This document shows positions 1 through 12,316 of a stretch of DNA of 64,000 nt, piece by piece. This DNA comes from Phytoseiulus persimilis (lineage: Eukaryota; Arthropoda; Arachnida; Mesostigmata; Phytoseiidae), in the NCBI GenBank assembly GCA_037576195.1, contig CM075101.1, forward strand, positions 50,654,001 to 50,718,000, given 5' to 3'. Under the pieces are notes generated by a model, which did not search any database, had not been told where the DNA came from, and saw only the letters and a list, made by a program, of their open reading frames with translations. The first letter of the stretch is position 1. Each line of letters begins with the position of its first letter. A program made the translations under genes and the position numbers.

Positions 1-3000
1 GCTTTGACGCCGCATTCTACATCAAACTCGTGTTCGGTGTGAGTGTGGCGCCGGAAGAGGAGATTTGAGGCTGTTGGAGGAGGGATTAAAATAGCAGTTG
101 GCCTCGTGAAAAAAGCTTAGAACGCGAGTCATAACAACTATGCTGTCAGAGTGACCACAGTAAACGGTGATTCAACCGCTGACTTCGTTTCTCTGTAGCA
201 GTGGGTCATCCCTCTTCAATTAATGAGCAATAAATGGAAAGCTACTGATCATACTCAATTCACCTCGATGCGCTTTCCTCGGGAGAACGTGTTCTATTGT
301 CGAACAGAGATTATTTTTCGCCGTCTAAATCATTCCTCTGAGCTATGAAGAAGGCCCTGTTCTCAAACCCACTCAGGTCTTATAGTTCTCTGTGACTTGG
401 TGATGGGGTTTCCTGATACCACCAGAACTCATGGGCTTTTGAGAAACAGGCAAACGCAATCAACCGAGCGGCTGCGTGAATTTCAGAGAAAAGTCACAGA
501 GGAGAAACGGGAATCTTGATGAAGTTTGTGGAACAAACGGAGACAAAACAAGCATTGACCCGAACGGAACTTCGAAAGCATCCACCGCATGTTACGATCA
601 TTTCGCTCTAATTCCCCGTAAGTGGTCACAAAACCTTTCCGGAGGTCTTTTGGAACCGTGAGTTTGAGAGGTGCAGCGGGAACTCCGCTGACCTCACCTC
701 TGCCGCTGACTAGGAGTGTGCACTACCTGTCCCACGCCGATTTTTATGATACACAGATGCGCTTGTAGGGTTCGTCGGGGGTACCATAGAAGCGTATGGG
801 ACTTTTCCCCATACGGCCCTGGGGTCTCAAAAATTGAGGATGAAATACGTAAAATCATCATCATCACATTCGTTAGCCCGACACTGAGGTTTCATCCTCA
901 TGCATTTCCGGTCTCGGACGGGTGAGAATCGGAAGTGAGATAATCGATACATTCTCGGCCGTATCCGTCACGTCGAGAGACGTCATTTGAAAAAGAGGAG
1001 TATCGATTAAGTATTCACCTAGTGACAGCCTGAAATACAGACCGGATGATTTGCGGTCAAAGAGACCTATCGCGTTCCTGCACAGTAAATCACCAAGTTC
1101 ATGACCCATCAACACCAACAGAACGTCGAGGAAATCCAGAACCGAGCAATGGAGATGGTTGTCAACAATCAGGACAACGCATTTTTTCACTTCGATCCGG
1201 CACACGATTGCCACCGTGAATTCTCTGAACGCTCTAACCAAGAGTTACACGATACAGCCGATTCTGAACATTAGCGGGGAGCTAGTTAGGAAGCTGTATG
1301 TGAATCTTCGGAACCCGACGGTGCTTTCGTCTCACTGGTCTCTACGTGGATTCTTGGGGCCGTCATACAGATTCCCAGTTGTATAGCCTTCGTCACTAAG
1401 GAATCCTGCTCAAGATCCTCCCGAAGGCCGCATCGACTCTGATACAGCCCCTGCTTCATGCAGTTGAACGTCGTCTTGAAACTGCACTCCTTGTGAGTCA
1501 GAAGAGGATAGCGTCTCACCTTCAGGCTGTCTGGAACACGTGGCTCTCCGGCTTGCGGAATCATCAGATGGGACAAGTGTGTTATTGGCTCAACGAGGAG
1601 GGGCTGCTGTACAGCGATCAGAATCTGATTTCTCAAATACCACGCTATTCGGCCTTCGTCGGGAGGCGTCAGAAGAACTTCCATAGGAACCCATCTCACC
1701 TGAGAACGGATTCATAGGAAAACTCCCTGACGTTGGAAAAAATCATATCACGACCTGTGTATCCGCCATCGTTCGAAACTGTTGTCCAATCATGACCCGC
1801 TGTGGTAGACAGGCAACCGCAGGCCTTCGTGGAGAGAACGTTTTTCCGGACTCAAATAGTCCATTTATTGGACCTGCATCTCGCCGAGCTGAATTCGGAA
1901 TCTACCTGATCTGGGGTGACGTTCTGGGCTCTCGGCAGAATCATCTAGAAAGATAGAGCAGCGAGGTCATTATCTTCGGCCTTAGAGTGAGACCAGCTCG
2001 GTATCGGGAAACGCCGATGAATGGTACTCGTTTTGAAGTAGCGGGGTCTTCAGTTGGGTTTGAGGCAAGAACGCCGAGGAGATAATCTCGGGAAACCTAG
2101 AGAAGTTCCTGGAAGATAGATTGCATGCAGTGAGGGCGCGGGAAGCTGAGCGGCGTGAAGCCGTGGTTCCCCATTTCCGAAACCACGAAATGGACTTAAA
2201 TCGTCTGCCGATTTGATAGGCACCCCGAAGGTCTGAGGGGCGCAAGATAGGAATTCAAGTTTCGTCCACATCCGTGTCTGTATTTGAGGTTCAGTTCTTG
2301 GGAACGATATCTCGCCCCAGAGTGATTAAGGGCGCGGAAGAGATGAATTTCTGTGAATCTTTCTGACTGCAATGAGGATTCCCCCCATCTCAGGCACAGG
2401 AACGTGTCTCAGAGGACTCAGGGGGACACGAATCCGGACTTACATCTCTATCTTTCGAGGGGGCGCAGAGCTGAGGACGGACGGATTCGAAGTTGACTCC
2501 GGAAGATGAACTAGGCGACCAAACGGGATATATTCGAGCGGTCGAAAAGAGGTTCGTGTACCGAAGAAGAGTGTTTCGAATCTTGGAGGAGTCGGTCGAT
2601 TCCGTCGGGAAAATTTAGCGGAGCTCTGCCGCTCAGCTCCTCGCAGTACAGGAGCGATTTCGAATGGGCGTTCTGAGCAACACTTGCTGTTGCGAGGCTT
2701 GAGCCGTCCGTCGTTGGTTTTGCGGGTTCCGTTGCCGCGCTCTCGTCGTCGGGGTGTCTGTTTCTCTCAGATGTTAGCTTCTGCTGATCTACCTGTGGCC
2801 TTTTCTAGGTCCCGATGAGTTGGGCTCAACCCTGTCAATCTCCTTAACTGCAGCCGAAATCCAATCCGGATCGAAGACAAAATCGCGACCCAGAGAGCTG
2901 AGGGGGAGCAGAATCGTAGTTACAGCTCGATGCATCGGAGAGGCTTGATTATGCTTATGTAAATGACAAGAGATGGATTATAAACGAGTCTTGATTGTGA

Positions 3001-3555
3001 TAGGTCAGGGAATGCTGAGCTTATAGCGCTTTTGAGCATTGTGAGAGAAGAAACGGAAGAAAACAGACTCTGAGGCTACAGAAAGTCTCGCTGCAGTCGA
3101 GGCTCATCTTGTGCCATTCAGATAAACACAGTTCTCTGATGAAATTGACAGAGCATGTCCTCCTTTCCGATACCCAGAAGCTCTTGACCACGGAGTCGAC
3201 CGAGAGGCACGCAAATAGGCGATGGGTTGCTTCTCGAGTTCTCGACAGATTTCTCCGATCTTCATTCATGTCATACTAGACAACTTTGTGCTCAAGTTTC
3301 AATTTACTTCGTGCCAACGCGACTAAACAGAAACGATCCTTCCCGCTCTCAGGATGGAACTTTCTGCCACGACCACGAGGTGGAGAACGATTCATGTTGA
3401 TCATCGAACAGCTCTTAGGAATAAGCGAAATCCACCGGCACCGCTGTCCAGAGCGCGTAGGGAACCAACCCTCAGCAATTCCCGATTGAAAGGCAGCACT
3501 CGGTATTTTCAGTTTCTTCGCTTCATCAGAGATGCGTGTGATTGGTCAGCCCTCG
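1..3555. other. Intergenic stretch, no confident gene
   Basis: I see no recognisable protein family on either strand. The most protein-like item is a 57-codon ATG-initiated frame at 1101-1274 (+), rich in Gln, Asn and His. It has an in-frame stop five codons upstream and no obvious splice acceptor in phase, so I do not call it a gene. Longer frames on the minus strand at 873-1241 and 1286-1699 have no family resemblance that I can see. Confidence 0.4.
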
Positions 3556-4785
3556 AATTGAAGAGCCCAGTTCCAAAACGTCACTTCTCGGATTACGGAT
3601 TTTGAGATTCTTGCAGAATATTGTAGGCCTCGATATTCTGCACTCCATGCTATAAATAGAAATCCAAGATTCGTCTCCTTTCTATTTTGTTTCACCCAAC
3701 GAAAATCGGGTTGAGATTCAAAACGGCACATCTCCATTTTTCCTCCGTTTCATTTCTGAGGTCAAACCCGCAAATTTCACTCATTAGGGTCTTGGGGCGA
3801 GATTGGCATATCAAACACTTCAGAGATTCTGTGCGTTCTCTTATGAGACCTCAGCCAGATTTGAAAACCTCCCGGATGAATATTATCAGAGTCAAGGAAG
3901 GGGGCACTTCAGAATGCCGTCAGGGATTCAGTGTCCCTCTCCGAGATTACAGCCTGATCAAAACGAAGGGGAACAATCATTTCAATCTGTTCCGGCCCGA
4001 TAGAGTGCTGCCGTATTCGAGGCCAAACCCGGTGAAGAACGAGAATCTAATCGATGTCCGGAGACTTCTCATGAAGTCAGGAATTACTCAAGAGCATCCA
4101 TGCATGTCATTCTATCGCGAAATCGAATCCCTGATTCCTCAAGACGATGCTAGAACTCGTGCCAGCTCCAGCTCTGGCTCCTCAGACGATGATTGGAGTG
4201 CGATTCTGATCATGGACTATCAACAGGGTCTCCGGATTCAAGTTCTCTTCCCGAGGTGCTTTCTTGATTCCGCGAGACACACATCCGCTGTTGAAGGAAT
4301 CGATTCCCCCGAGGCGAAGGTGTGAGTGGATCCCACTCCCGTGTCGGATTCTGCTATTCGTTCGTTGGTTTTGTCGTTAACTTCCAACAGTCGTCGTCAT
4401 CGTCGTTTTGAATCCGATTCTTAGTCCTCGTAGACTCCATTCGCTCGTTGAGTTGATAAACATCAACATCTAGGCCGGACTCGAGAGCACAATCTTTTTT
4501 CTCTGTTTCGCATGCCGATTCCATGCACTCCTGGATACAGGTGTGGAGATTCCAGGCTTCCAGTTTCAAAACGTCACATCTCCATCTGACCGAGGTTGGG
4601 TTTTACCGTTTTTCCGCAGGAATTTCGAACGCCATTTACAGGAATGGATGGCGCGCCGTAGCTGTGTCACCTTAAATCAGTATCAAGAGAATTTCGTCGA
4701 GTGGATAAACGACCACAGTTTTTCCTTGTTTTCTCGATAACCAAAAAAGTGGAGATGTGACGTTTTGGAACTGGGCTCTTCAATT
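3556..4785. repeat. Short inverted-repeat element carrying four copies of a 24-bp motif
   Basis: The 29 bp at 3556-3584 recur as an exact reverse complement at 4757-4785. A 24-bp motif, CAGTTCCAAAACGTCACATC followed by TCCA, spans the inner part of each arm (3568-3589 diverged at its 3' end; 4750-4773 perfect on the minus strand). Two more copies lie between the arms: 4561-4584 with one mismatch, and 3717-3736 partial. The layout resembles a small non-autonomous DNA element or a solo terminal-repeat pair. I see no clear target-site duplication and no transposase, so class is open. Confidence 0.5.
3843..4325 (+). CDS. Hypothetical 160-residue ORF inside the inverted-repeat element
   Basis: This frame is open from well upstream of its first ATG at 3843 to a stop at 4323-4325. 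The product is basic at the front and has a Ser-rich acidic stretch (SSSSGSSDDDW) about two thirds along. I recognise no domain, and it contains no DDE, RNase H-like or zinc-finger signature that would make it a transposase. It lies wholly between the arms of the 3556/4785 inverted repeat, so it could be element-borne or simply a chance opening. Splice signals were not resolved. Confidence 0.25.
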   Translation: MRPQPDLKTSRMNIIRVKEGGTSECRQGFSVPLRDYSLIKTKGNNHFNLFRPDRVLPYSRPNPVKNENLIDVRRLLMKSGITQEHPCMSFYREIESLIPQDDARTRASSSSGSSDDDWSAILIMDYQQGLRIQVLFPRCFLDSARHTSAVEGIDSPEAKV

Positions 4786-5395
4786 GCTCAGGCTCGTCCA
4801 CCGATTTGGCTTGAGGTTCCGAGTGTGGAAATATTGCTCCGGACCCTCCTGACTCTAGCCACAAGCGAATCATTCAAGCTCAATTATATGACGAACGATA
4901 TTTTCAAACCTCGCCATCTTGTTCTTGGAGCGCGCCGTTGCCACCGAATCAGCGCCCGACTGCGCCATGAAAGAAAAATTCACAATACAGAGGGCGAGGG
5001 AAGTCACGCTTGAAAATTGGGAGATGTAGACGCGAAGATACACAATGGTACTGAGTCAGTTCGTGAGTACGTGAATCCCAACTGGAATACCGTGGGAAAG
5101 ATGTTCCCAGCCGCCAGGAAGTTCGCCTCCGGCAATCTCACGCCATTGTTTCGCTTAAGTACTCCTGTGCTCATCAAGTACTCGAGAGCGTCTCCGATCG
5201 TTCCGGTGATCCACTTCCGGTTTGCGAATTGGGCACTTCTTCTAGGGCTCTCTGCCTCTCCTTGGTTTGCTCGAGTAATTGCAGCGTTGCCGAGACCCCA
5301 CAGAAGGCGTGTTTCACACCGTTGAATTTGTGAGCGAAATCCGCATGTGAGCTTGTTACTAGTTCGGGTGCTCTTTGAATGAGTAGCAGACTGAT

Positions 5396-5432
5396 CGACC
5401 GACCGACCGACCGACTGGGTGACTGACTGTCT
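5396..5432 (+). repeat. GACC/GACT tetranucleotide microsatellite
   Basis: About four and a half GACC units followed by degenerate GACT/GTCT units. It lies inside a long open minus-strand frame (5004-5609) with no recognised family, so that frame may owe its length partly to this simple repeat. Confidence 0.8.
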
Positions 5433-6158
5433 GTCCGGCGACTGAATCGGTCGACCAATAAATAGGCGGAACAGGCGGACAAGCTTCCTCCAGTCAGTGC
5501 TTTCAATGCTTTGGGTGCAGCTCGTGTGCTCCAAGCAGCCGTTAACAAAGCCGTCTGAGGATGACACCCTTTCAAAGCCTGCCGACTCGCTTGGACGTTC
5601 CTGGGTCACTCAGATCATCGACACGCGCTCCTCACACGGGGAGTCGGGCTTCATTATTCCGAGAACGGTGTTAACACACGCTGATACATGTTCTAATAAC
5701 CCGTTGTGGGAGCGGAGTTGGGAATAATGGCCGGCCATCGTACTTCCATGCACTGGGAGACATGAAAATATGCATGCCCACACGCTTCGTGATCCACCAA
5801 GATACGCACAAAAAGTAAAATGTGAGTGTTCATCGGATGTATGTATTATTATCGGACAACTTTCCTCGATTCCGCAGTTGAGCTCTCCGGTATACGGTAT
5901 ACTACACAACGATCTCTTCTCTCGAAGAACCTCGGATGAAACAGTCAACTTCGAAACAAGACACCTAATCAGCGGAAGCGAGTTCCGAGTGTTCTCCAGC
6001 CGCCTGGAAAGAACGAGCGCTCCTCCAGGATATCTCCTCGATTGCATAGTTGAACATTCCCAAGACAAACAAATAAGACCTAGCTGCTATCTTATCATCA
6101 GAAGTCGGGGTCGTATAGCGGCAACGTCGTGGCGCATCAGCTGACGATTGGGGGAGAA

Positions 6159-6169
6159 GGGGGGGGGGG
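6159..6169 (+). repeat. G11 homopolymer
   Basis: Eleven consecutive G in a locally purine-rich stretch (AGAAGG before it), about 0.6 kb upstream of the reverse-transcriptase relic. One of eight such runs in the window. Confidence 0.9.
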
Positions 6170-6743
6170 ATCGCGATTATATCAATTATTCCCATCTTGA
6201 CCATGAATAATTAACACAATCATCATGAAGTTATGATCATATTCTGTACACTCGAGCCTCGAACAGTTGAAGCGGATCACGTGAATCCGGCGGGAGGGCG
6301 TCTTTGGCGATCGCAATTGGCGATGGTCCGCAGCTCCCCCTCCTCCCTAACCGTCACGATTTTCTCCGAATTCATTCATACCGAGACTCGGTTCCCAACA
6401 TGTGGGAGAATGATCAAGATGTGATTATTAGATAATCTCCGACTAAAAAGTGAACACAAGGCCGACGGAACCCACTCCGAACCCCCAAGAGCTTACCCGG
6501 AGACGATCGTTCCAGTCCTGGTTTGACGACGAAGATGGAAGCATGACGCAAGCGCACCATCATACCCATATTCAGAGGCGAAGAAGTGGCAACTGGTCAT
6601 GAGGCACAATGAAGAGAGGAAGTTCGCCGAAGATGACGAATGCGGTATCCATCGACTACAATAATTTCTACCCAAAACCAAGTTCGACCTCGCAACGCAG
6701 ATTAGAAGACCAAACGGAACAGCCCTGGCAACCAGTTTTCTGA

Positions 6744-7016
6744 AAGTACGAAGCGCTCAACGCACAACCACGAAGGAGGTTCGACGGAACAGACTCATCT
6801 TCTCCACGCTGGAAAACCCACTACAGCTGGACAGAGTCAAGATTCGAAAGAGGAGATGGAAATTGTGTGCTCTGTAGCCACCACACAAAGTCACTAGAAC
6901 ATGCCATAATGGAGTGCAACGGAGAACAGCGAAATGAAATGGAGATCTGCAGAAGACTAAGCCTACATGAAGACTCAGCGATGGAGATTGTACAGCGAAC
7001 CACAAGGAAGTTATGA
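6744..7016 (+). mobile_element. Non-LTR retrotransposon relic, C-terminal zinc-knuckle region
   Basis: A 90-codon frame, bounded upstream by an in-frame TGA (6741-6743) and ending at TGA 7014-7016, reads like the end of a Jockey/R1/I-type ORF2. It has a TxHYxxxxxRF segment, then Cys-x2-Cys (CVLC) from 6864, then the SLEHAIMEC block that supplies the His and last Cys of the usual C-x2-C...H...C motif after the RT/RNase H region. The same frame upstream (from about 6610) looks coding but is cut by the TGA. The polymerase part is not recognisable here, so this is a truncated copy. Confidence 0.6.
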
Positions 7017-9758
7017 ATGATGGGAGAGAACAACGAAAGAACACAGCTACGCACTCGCAAGGGCCCGCCTCCAGAAACAGCTAATGGAAAAGGAGCGTTC
7101 GCAAAAACCGACGGAATATTCACAGGACGACATGGCTCGGCTTTCATCGCTCCATGTGCTCGGAAGGCAACTCTCTCGTCCTCGATGATTGTGTTTGGAA
7201 GCACTGAGGGAAATAGACGGATACCTATTCAAGAGCGCAACTTTTCAGGCCGATGCCTTCTTTACGAACCAATATAAAAGCTGGCGGAGCCGAGCAGCTC
7301 ACATCGAACCAACTAGAATCACCCTGGCTGCATGAACTCACTGACTGAGAGAATGAAACGCAATTATGAAATTGGGTTAGCATCTTTTCGAAACCATGTC
7401 CTCACTCGGCTCATTTGTACATTGTGTCCTTTCTCCGTATAACAGTTTGCTCGTTGATGATCGACATTTTTGCGCCATTGGTGGTTTATTGTAACAGATC
7501 GAGGAACGTCTTGGGCCGTTTCCGGCTCCTTTCTCGTGGTCTCTTCTACTGCTTTGCGGATTCGACGTTGGATCGATTAATTCTTCCTCCAGAAGCTCTT
7601 TTTTTAGTCTGTGCTCCTCGAAATCGACGTCGAATCGTTCCTTCGCCGGTTCCTGATGCCCTCCTCGTGGATCATGTTCCGTGGACACTTGTAGAGGGTT
7701 GTATAGATTCTCCTGGACGCTACATGGTCAGATAAAAATGTCTCTAACGCTTACTACCAGGACGACAGGACAAACTGACAGACGGAGCGTATTATTCAGC
7801 TGGTTACAAGGGTCGGATTCCTCAACGCCTGGCGCTGGTGGTCTGCGGGCCACTTCGTGTTGCTCCGACATGAATGAGCATGCGCAACTGCGGATGCCTT
7901 ACGGTGTTGAAGCGAAGTTGCCGCAACTCAGAGGATGCCGCTCGGTTGGCATGAGCTGGCCGCGTAGACCTTCATGACTGTCATGACTTATGAGCTCCAC
8001 GCAGCTGGTAGAATCGAGGCAGAATCGAAACTCTCAGTGGCTTCGGGAAAAGGAGGGAGCTGTGCAAGCAGTGGTTCTAAACTTTTGAGTTTTCCATCCC
8101 AACCGGATTTGCCGCGTTTGACTACGCCCGTGTTTCCTTGGGCTCTGTTGAGGACTAACCATCATCACAGCCAGTCGAACGGGGGCGACGACGACCGGGA
8201 CCAACAAGCCATGGCTTTCTGTCAGCGAGGCGAATCCGAGAGGCATAAAATGCAGCTATTTATTGCGCCCGCTATGGCAATCCAGTATTTCGGAGAGATT
8301 CGCCCGATATGACAAACTTATTGCCGGACAGCCATAACTTACATCATGCACGTAAACAGAGAGGTACGTCGGCGAATCTCCTCATCGGACGCCGTCTACG
8401 CTCCTTGTACCTTCGGGAACCTCTGCTTGTTGTTTCACGGGGGTTCGTCCTCGATCCGCGCTGTGAGAGCGGACAAATCCTGAGCCGCACCGGCCAGGAG
8501 ATTCACCTTAGAGGGCGTTTTGGGGGACGCGGCGGTCGATCCTCGCCTGTTAGGAAATTCGCGACCTTCTCGTTATTCCTTGCTCCCTCGTCGTCTAAGC
8601 AACAGATGGGGTTTATTTTTGGACAACAACCGTGATGACATCCGAAACACGCTAGAACTTCACGAGGAACCATTCCGCCAGCCGCGGGAATAATTGTCGA
8701 GTGCGTGAATCACGTCGAGGCCCGGAATCGCCGTAGGTAAATTTGCACCAGTGTGAATACGTGACTGTCGAGAGCTGACAGCACCGCGTGCAGCGTGTGT
8801 ATATCAACCGCGTCACGCAGTGAAAGTGCGAAACCGATCCATGTAATAAAATCTATGTGGTCCTGCGTGACCGTGTCACTCCGTATCGGGCTGGAGTACG
8901 AATTCCTGAACGAATTCCAAGACACGGAACCGGGATCGCAAAACTTCGAGCTCCAGCATCGACTGGGCACAGCGATTCGGTTTCGAAAGTGAGCATTTCA
9001 CTTCGAGCTGATAGTTTATGCACCCTGAATCCCCCCTGATTTCGGCGCCCACTGAGTGTTCGCCTCTGCTCCTGATGATGCTGCTCGACCCACTTGGCTC
9101 TCTCATGAGTACCCAGTGAAGTAAGGACCAATCGATCTTACATTGGAACTCACCTTGACAAGAAGACCACATTAGGGCTATCGGAGGCTACAACCATTGT
9201 CCCCTCGTCGGAGCAGCAGGGGCTCTCAAAACCATGGCGAATGATTCCTCCTGTCCGTTCCCAAAGTCTGAGCGCTCCGGACCACATCAGCTCAGGGGGA
9301 AAGGCTCAGGTGTCGGCCCGTTCCCGCGGTCTCGATCGAACAGTTTCGTGTGTTTCCACCCCTTCCGCGTTGAGATCCCACTGCATTCGGAGGAGCCAAG
9401 CAGAGACTCGCCGGGCCGCGATTCGTGTGGATTCTAAAGAAAAGACAAAATTAGCGCAAGATACCGCGGCTGCCAACCCCACGGCCGGCGACGGACGAGG
9501 CAGACTTACAGAGGAACAGGCGGGGTCGGCTCATTCAGTGTTTAGCGGTGGCTCCGAGCGCTCCCCCCCCCCCCCCCTCCAAGAAACTCCTCGAGCGCTG
9601 AAACGAATCGGGCAAAACACGAAGCACCAGCATCGACGGGATAAGGGACTGGCTCCATTCTTTCAAGGCAAAGTAAATTAGCTCGGAAGCGAGCTTCTCA
9701 ATAGTGCCAAGCAAGCCGTCCTGGCAGTGGAGCGAACGGGCGAGCCGACAGGCGGGCT
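7017..9758. other. Intergenic stretch with no supported gene
   Basis: Several frames of 80-146 codons occur, including 7974-8312 (+), 8309-8635 (+) and 9241-9681 (+). None shows a family motif, a credible start context or splice borders. A C15 run interrupts the region at 9563-9577. Confidence 0.35.
9563..9577 (+). repeat. C15 homopolymer
   Basis: The longest G/C homopolymer in the window. It falls within an otherwise open plus-strand frame, where it would encode Pro. Slippage would be expected to make its length variable. Confidence 0.9.
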
Positions 9759-11216
9759 GTGCGCGAGCCTCACCTCATCAGCGTCTCTAAAAGCTCAATC
9801 GTTACCTTTTTGGAGCCTGTTGGGAGCGCTGCATTCGAACTACTCACAATCAGTTCCCGACCTGATCACGTCACTCCGCGCGGAATGCGATGCGAAGCCG
9901 ACGCGAACCGTGGAAAACCTTCCTCCAGTAACTCGATTTCCGCGATACTCGGAACGAACAGAAATTTCATTCACAGTCACCGAGGCAGCAAGCTCCTCCA
10001 CGGGCTGTGTGGGGGCGCATTCTGGCAGATGTTGAGCTATCTCCGAGAGAGAAGCACGCTATGCGATGCGTGTGTTCGGAATAACGCGAGGGACACGCAG
10101 CTGCCCGGTTGCTTGTTGAGGTGGTGGGATAAATCAACTTGTGCTGACTGTCCGCGAAATTGTTCGTTTTCAATGGACGCCTTTGATACCGTGAATGCTA
10201 CCTCAGCGTTGTCGCTCGGAAACCCTGGTCTGTCGACGAGAGATTGTGTAGATGCTCAAAAGCTTCCTGATGATCAGCCGAATTCACCGGGTACGTGTAT
10301 GTTTTCCACTTACGAAAACACGGAACTCGAGCAAGTTTGGATGGGACCGTTCTTATTTAGGAAGAACAGAGGAATACTTCAGACGAATCCGAATGGATGG
10401 TAGAAGTTATCCACCAGCGATTCAAACCGTTATCAACTGTCAGGGGCACCTGTCGACCGACTTCAGCGGCAGCGAGCCCAGGAGGAGGTGTCCGTCTACC
10501 GGAGAACCGACTGGAAAGAACGGCAGTCAGAAGAACAGTCAACCGAGCTACAAGCTGTTGTGAGTACGATAGGGATTAGATAACACAGAGGAAGAATCCC
10601 TGATGGACCAGGATCAGATGATTTATGATGCCTCGGGGAAACACTCAAGCGAGAAGCAAGCCCTGCCTTGTTTGCCGCGACCGACAGGCAGGTGGCCTGC
10701 CGGCTCGGCCGCCCTGACTGTACCGTTCTTCCTTCCCGTTGTTCTTTTCTCGTCCCATTCGTTGCACCAACTCAAGCGAACCAGAGGAGAATCAACAAAA
10801 CAAGGTCAAACCGCCCGAATTCGGTGTCGATCTTTCTGGCACTTCCCCGCCGTTCTGTGATTGATTGAAGAGGTGACCCCAATCCTCAGGACAGCAAGAG
10901 GTGCAGGATCAGCCGCCCGCGGAGACGGGAATGTCTCGGCTATTCATGAACGAGACCCAATCAGCGGCAAAAGGATTCGGCTCGAGCGAAACCGTTAGAG
11001 CCTCGGTCGAGTCAAAGAGGAATTCGCTCCCAATGTATCCCGGTCGAGTTCCTATCGCCCGGAAGGATATCAGCTCGAAAAAGTCCATCTCGGCTCGACT
11101 TCCTGTCATGCCACACTCATTGTGGGGACAGTCTTCTTCGTCTCCGTGTGTCCCTCGTTCTTCGCACCCTTCCTTGCGATCGTTCCGTGTTGGCCATCGC
11201 TCCGCTCGTCATTCAC
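9759..11216. other. Region with one long orphan frame, function unknown
   Basis: A plus-strand frame is open for 214 codons (9759-10403); its first ATG is near 9885. The product contains a small Cys cluster (CADCPRNC) but no family I recognise. Overlapping frames at 10252-10563 and 10901-11272 are also unassigned. I see no matching splice sites. Confidence 0.2.
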
Positions 11217-12137
11217 CTATCGCGAATTCTCTTCCTCGCTCAAAAATGAATGACACGTATCATTATCCGTGACCGCCGCCCAATTCGGACATGATCCCAA
11301 GGCTCTAACATCTGAATCAAATTCATATTGATTCTGGTCGAACGGAACTTTCCGATTGTCGTCATTTCTGATGATAGCCGGGTTACTCTGGGGGATGGCG
11401 GTATTATTGTGCGACGTGCCGACGTTCGACGTGACCAGGATGTCACAAATGGCTCGGAAGAAGGATCGAACGCGATCCGGCCTCAATTCTGTGGATTTTT
11501 CACTTGGCGTTGGCTCTAATCGGATCTCAACCGCCTGCGTGATCGTCTTCTGCGCCCTTTCCTTCTCGAATCTATTTCTGGCCGAACAGGCCCGGGGAGA
11601 GCGCAACCTGGAGGGGAGGAGTTTCCGGAAAATTTGGCGCTCCAGTAATCGGCCAAGGGCCCAATATTCTGGAACGAGCTCTCCTCGGGAAGCGATGCGG
11701 GCTTTGTCCGAATCCGCTGACACACAAAGCTGTCTGCGAAAGGAGGCCGCAGAACCGGGCTGAGCAAGGAACACGATGCCGACGAATGTCCCGAGGGCGT
11801 ACGGTGTTTCTGTTTGTACCTCAGTCGCGCGGAGGGCTGTTGTCACGCTCCCCGAGCCGACGTCGCTCCTCTTTCGTACCGTCGTGGATTCGCTCCGCTT
11901 GTCCCTGAAAGCACGATGGCTTTCAGGCCGTCGATTATTCAAATTCAGAGCTTGCGAACCAGCGTTGCCTACCACGGAAACCTCGAAGCAACCGCCATGT
12001 CGGACGTGCAGAACAACGCTATGAAAAATACTCAGCACCCGCAGTAACTGTTTCGCTGCTCGGCCGCTTCCGAGCAAAGTACCAAGCGCCTGACTCAGCT
12101 CTCCAGCATCTAAGAAAGCGAGACGGCAAGTAGCCAA
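11217..12137 (-). CDS. Hypothetical 306-codon open frame
   Basis: Apart from the MFSD9 and glutathione-peroxidase frames this is the longest uninterrupted frame in the window, too long to be expected by chance at this base composition. The translation is Arg/Ser-rich, with a hydrophobic stretch near the start (VLSIFHSVVLHV) and a polar C-terminus rich in Asn, Asp and Gln. No signal peptide, catalytic motif or known fold is evident. It could be a single-exon gene, one large exon, or a frame kept open by low stop density. A candidate plus-strand exon overlaps its 5' end (12094-12316); both are unlikely to be real. Confidence 0.3.
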   Translation of the reverse strand: MATCRLAFLDAGELSQALGTLLGSGRAAKQLLRVLSIFHSVVLHVRHGGCFEVSVVGNAGSQALNLNNRRPESHRAFRDKRSESTTVRKRSDVGSGSVTTALRATEVQTETPYALGTFVGIVFLAQPGSAASFRRQLCVSADSDKARIASRGELVPEYWALGRLLERQIFRKLLPSRLRSPRACSARNRFEKERAQKTITQAVEIRLEPTPSEKSTELRPDRVRSFFRAICDILVTSNVGTSHNNTAIPQSNPAIIRNDDNRKVPFDQNQYEFDSDVRALGSCPNWAAVTDNDTCHSFLSEEENSR

Positions 12138-12316
12138 CCGCGCGGAACGGGCATCAGCCTTGCTTTTCGAGCACTATGTGACTACGGAGAGAAACTCGAA
12201 CCGGACTTTTGTCAAAAGTTGGATGCGGCATCTGCTCCGGATTCTGGGCTTTCATGAGTACGTCCAGTGGAAGCTCGATTACATTGAAGCTCTGCACCGG
12301 AACAAACGGTATTGGT
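12094..12316 (+). CDS. Candidate internal exon, unknown protein
   Basis: A frame opens after a stop and ends with TG|GTGAGA, a good donor, at 12316/12317; acceptor-like CAG sites lie at its 5' end. The peptide is protein-like: an Arg/Lys/Ala-rich start, then segments such as FEHYVTTERNSNRTFVKSWM and GFHEYVQWKLDYIEALHRN. I cannot name the family. I found neither the preceding nor the next exon, so this rests on composition and the donor alone. Confidence 0.22.
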
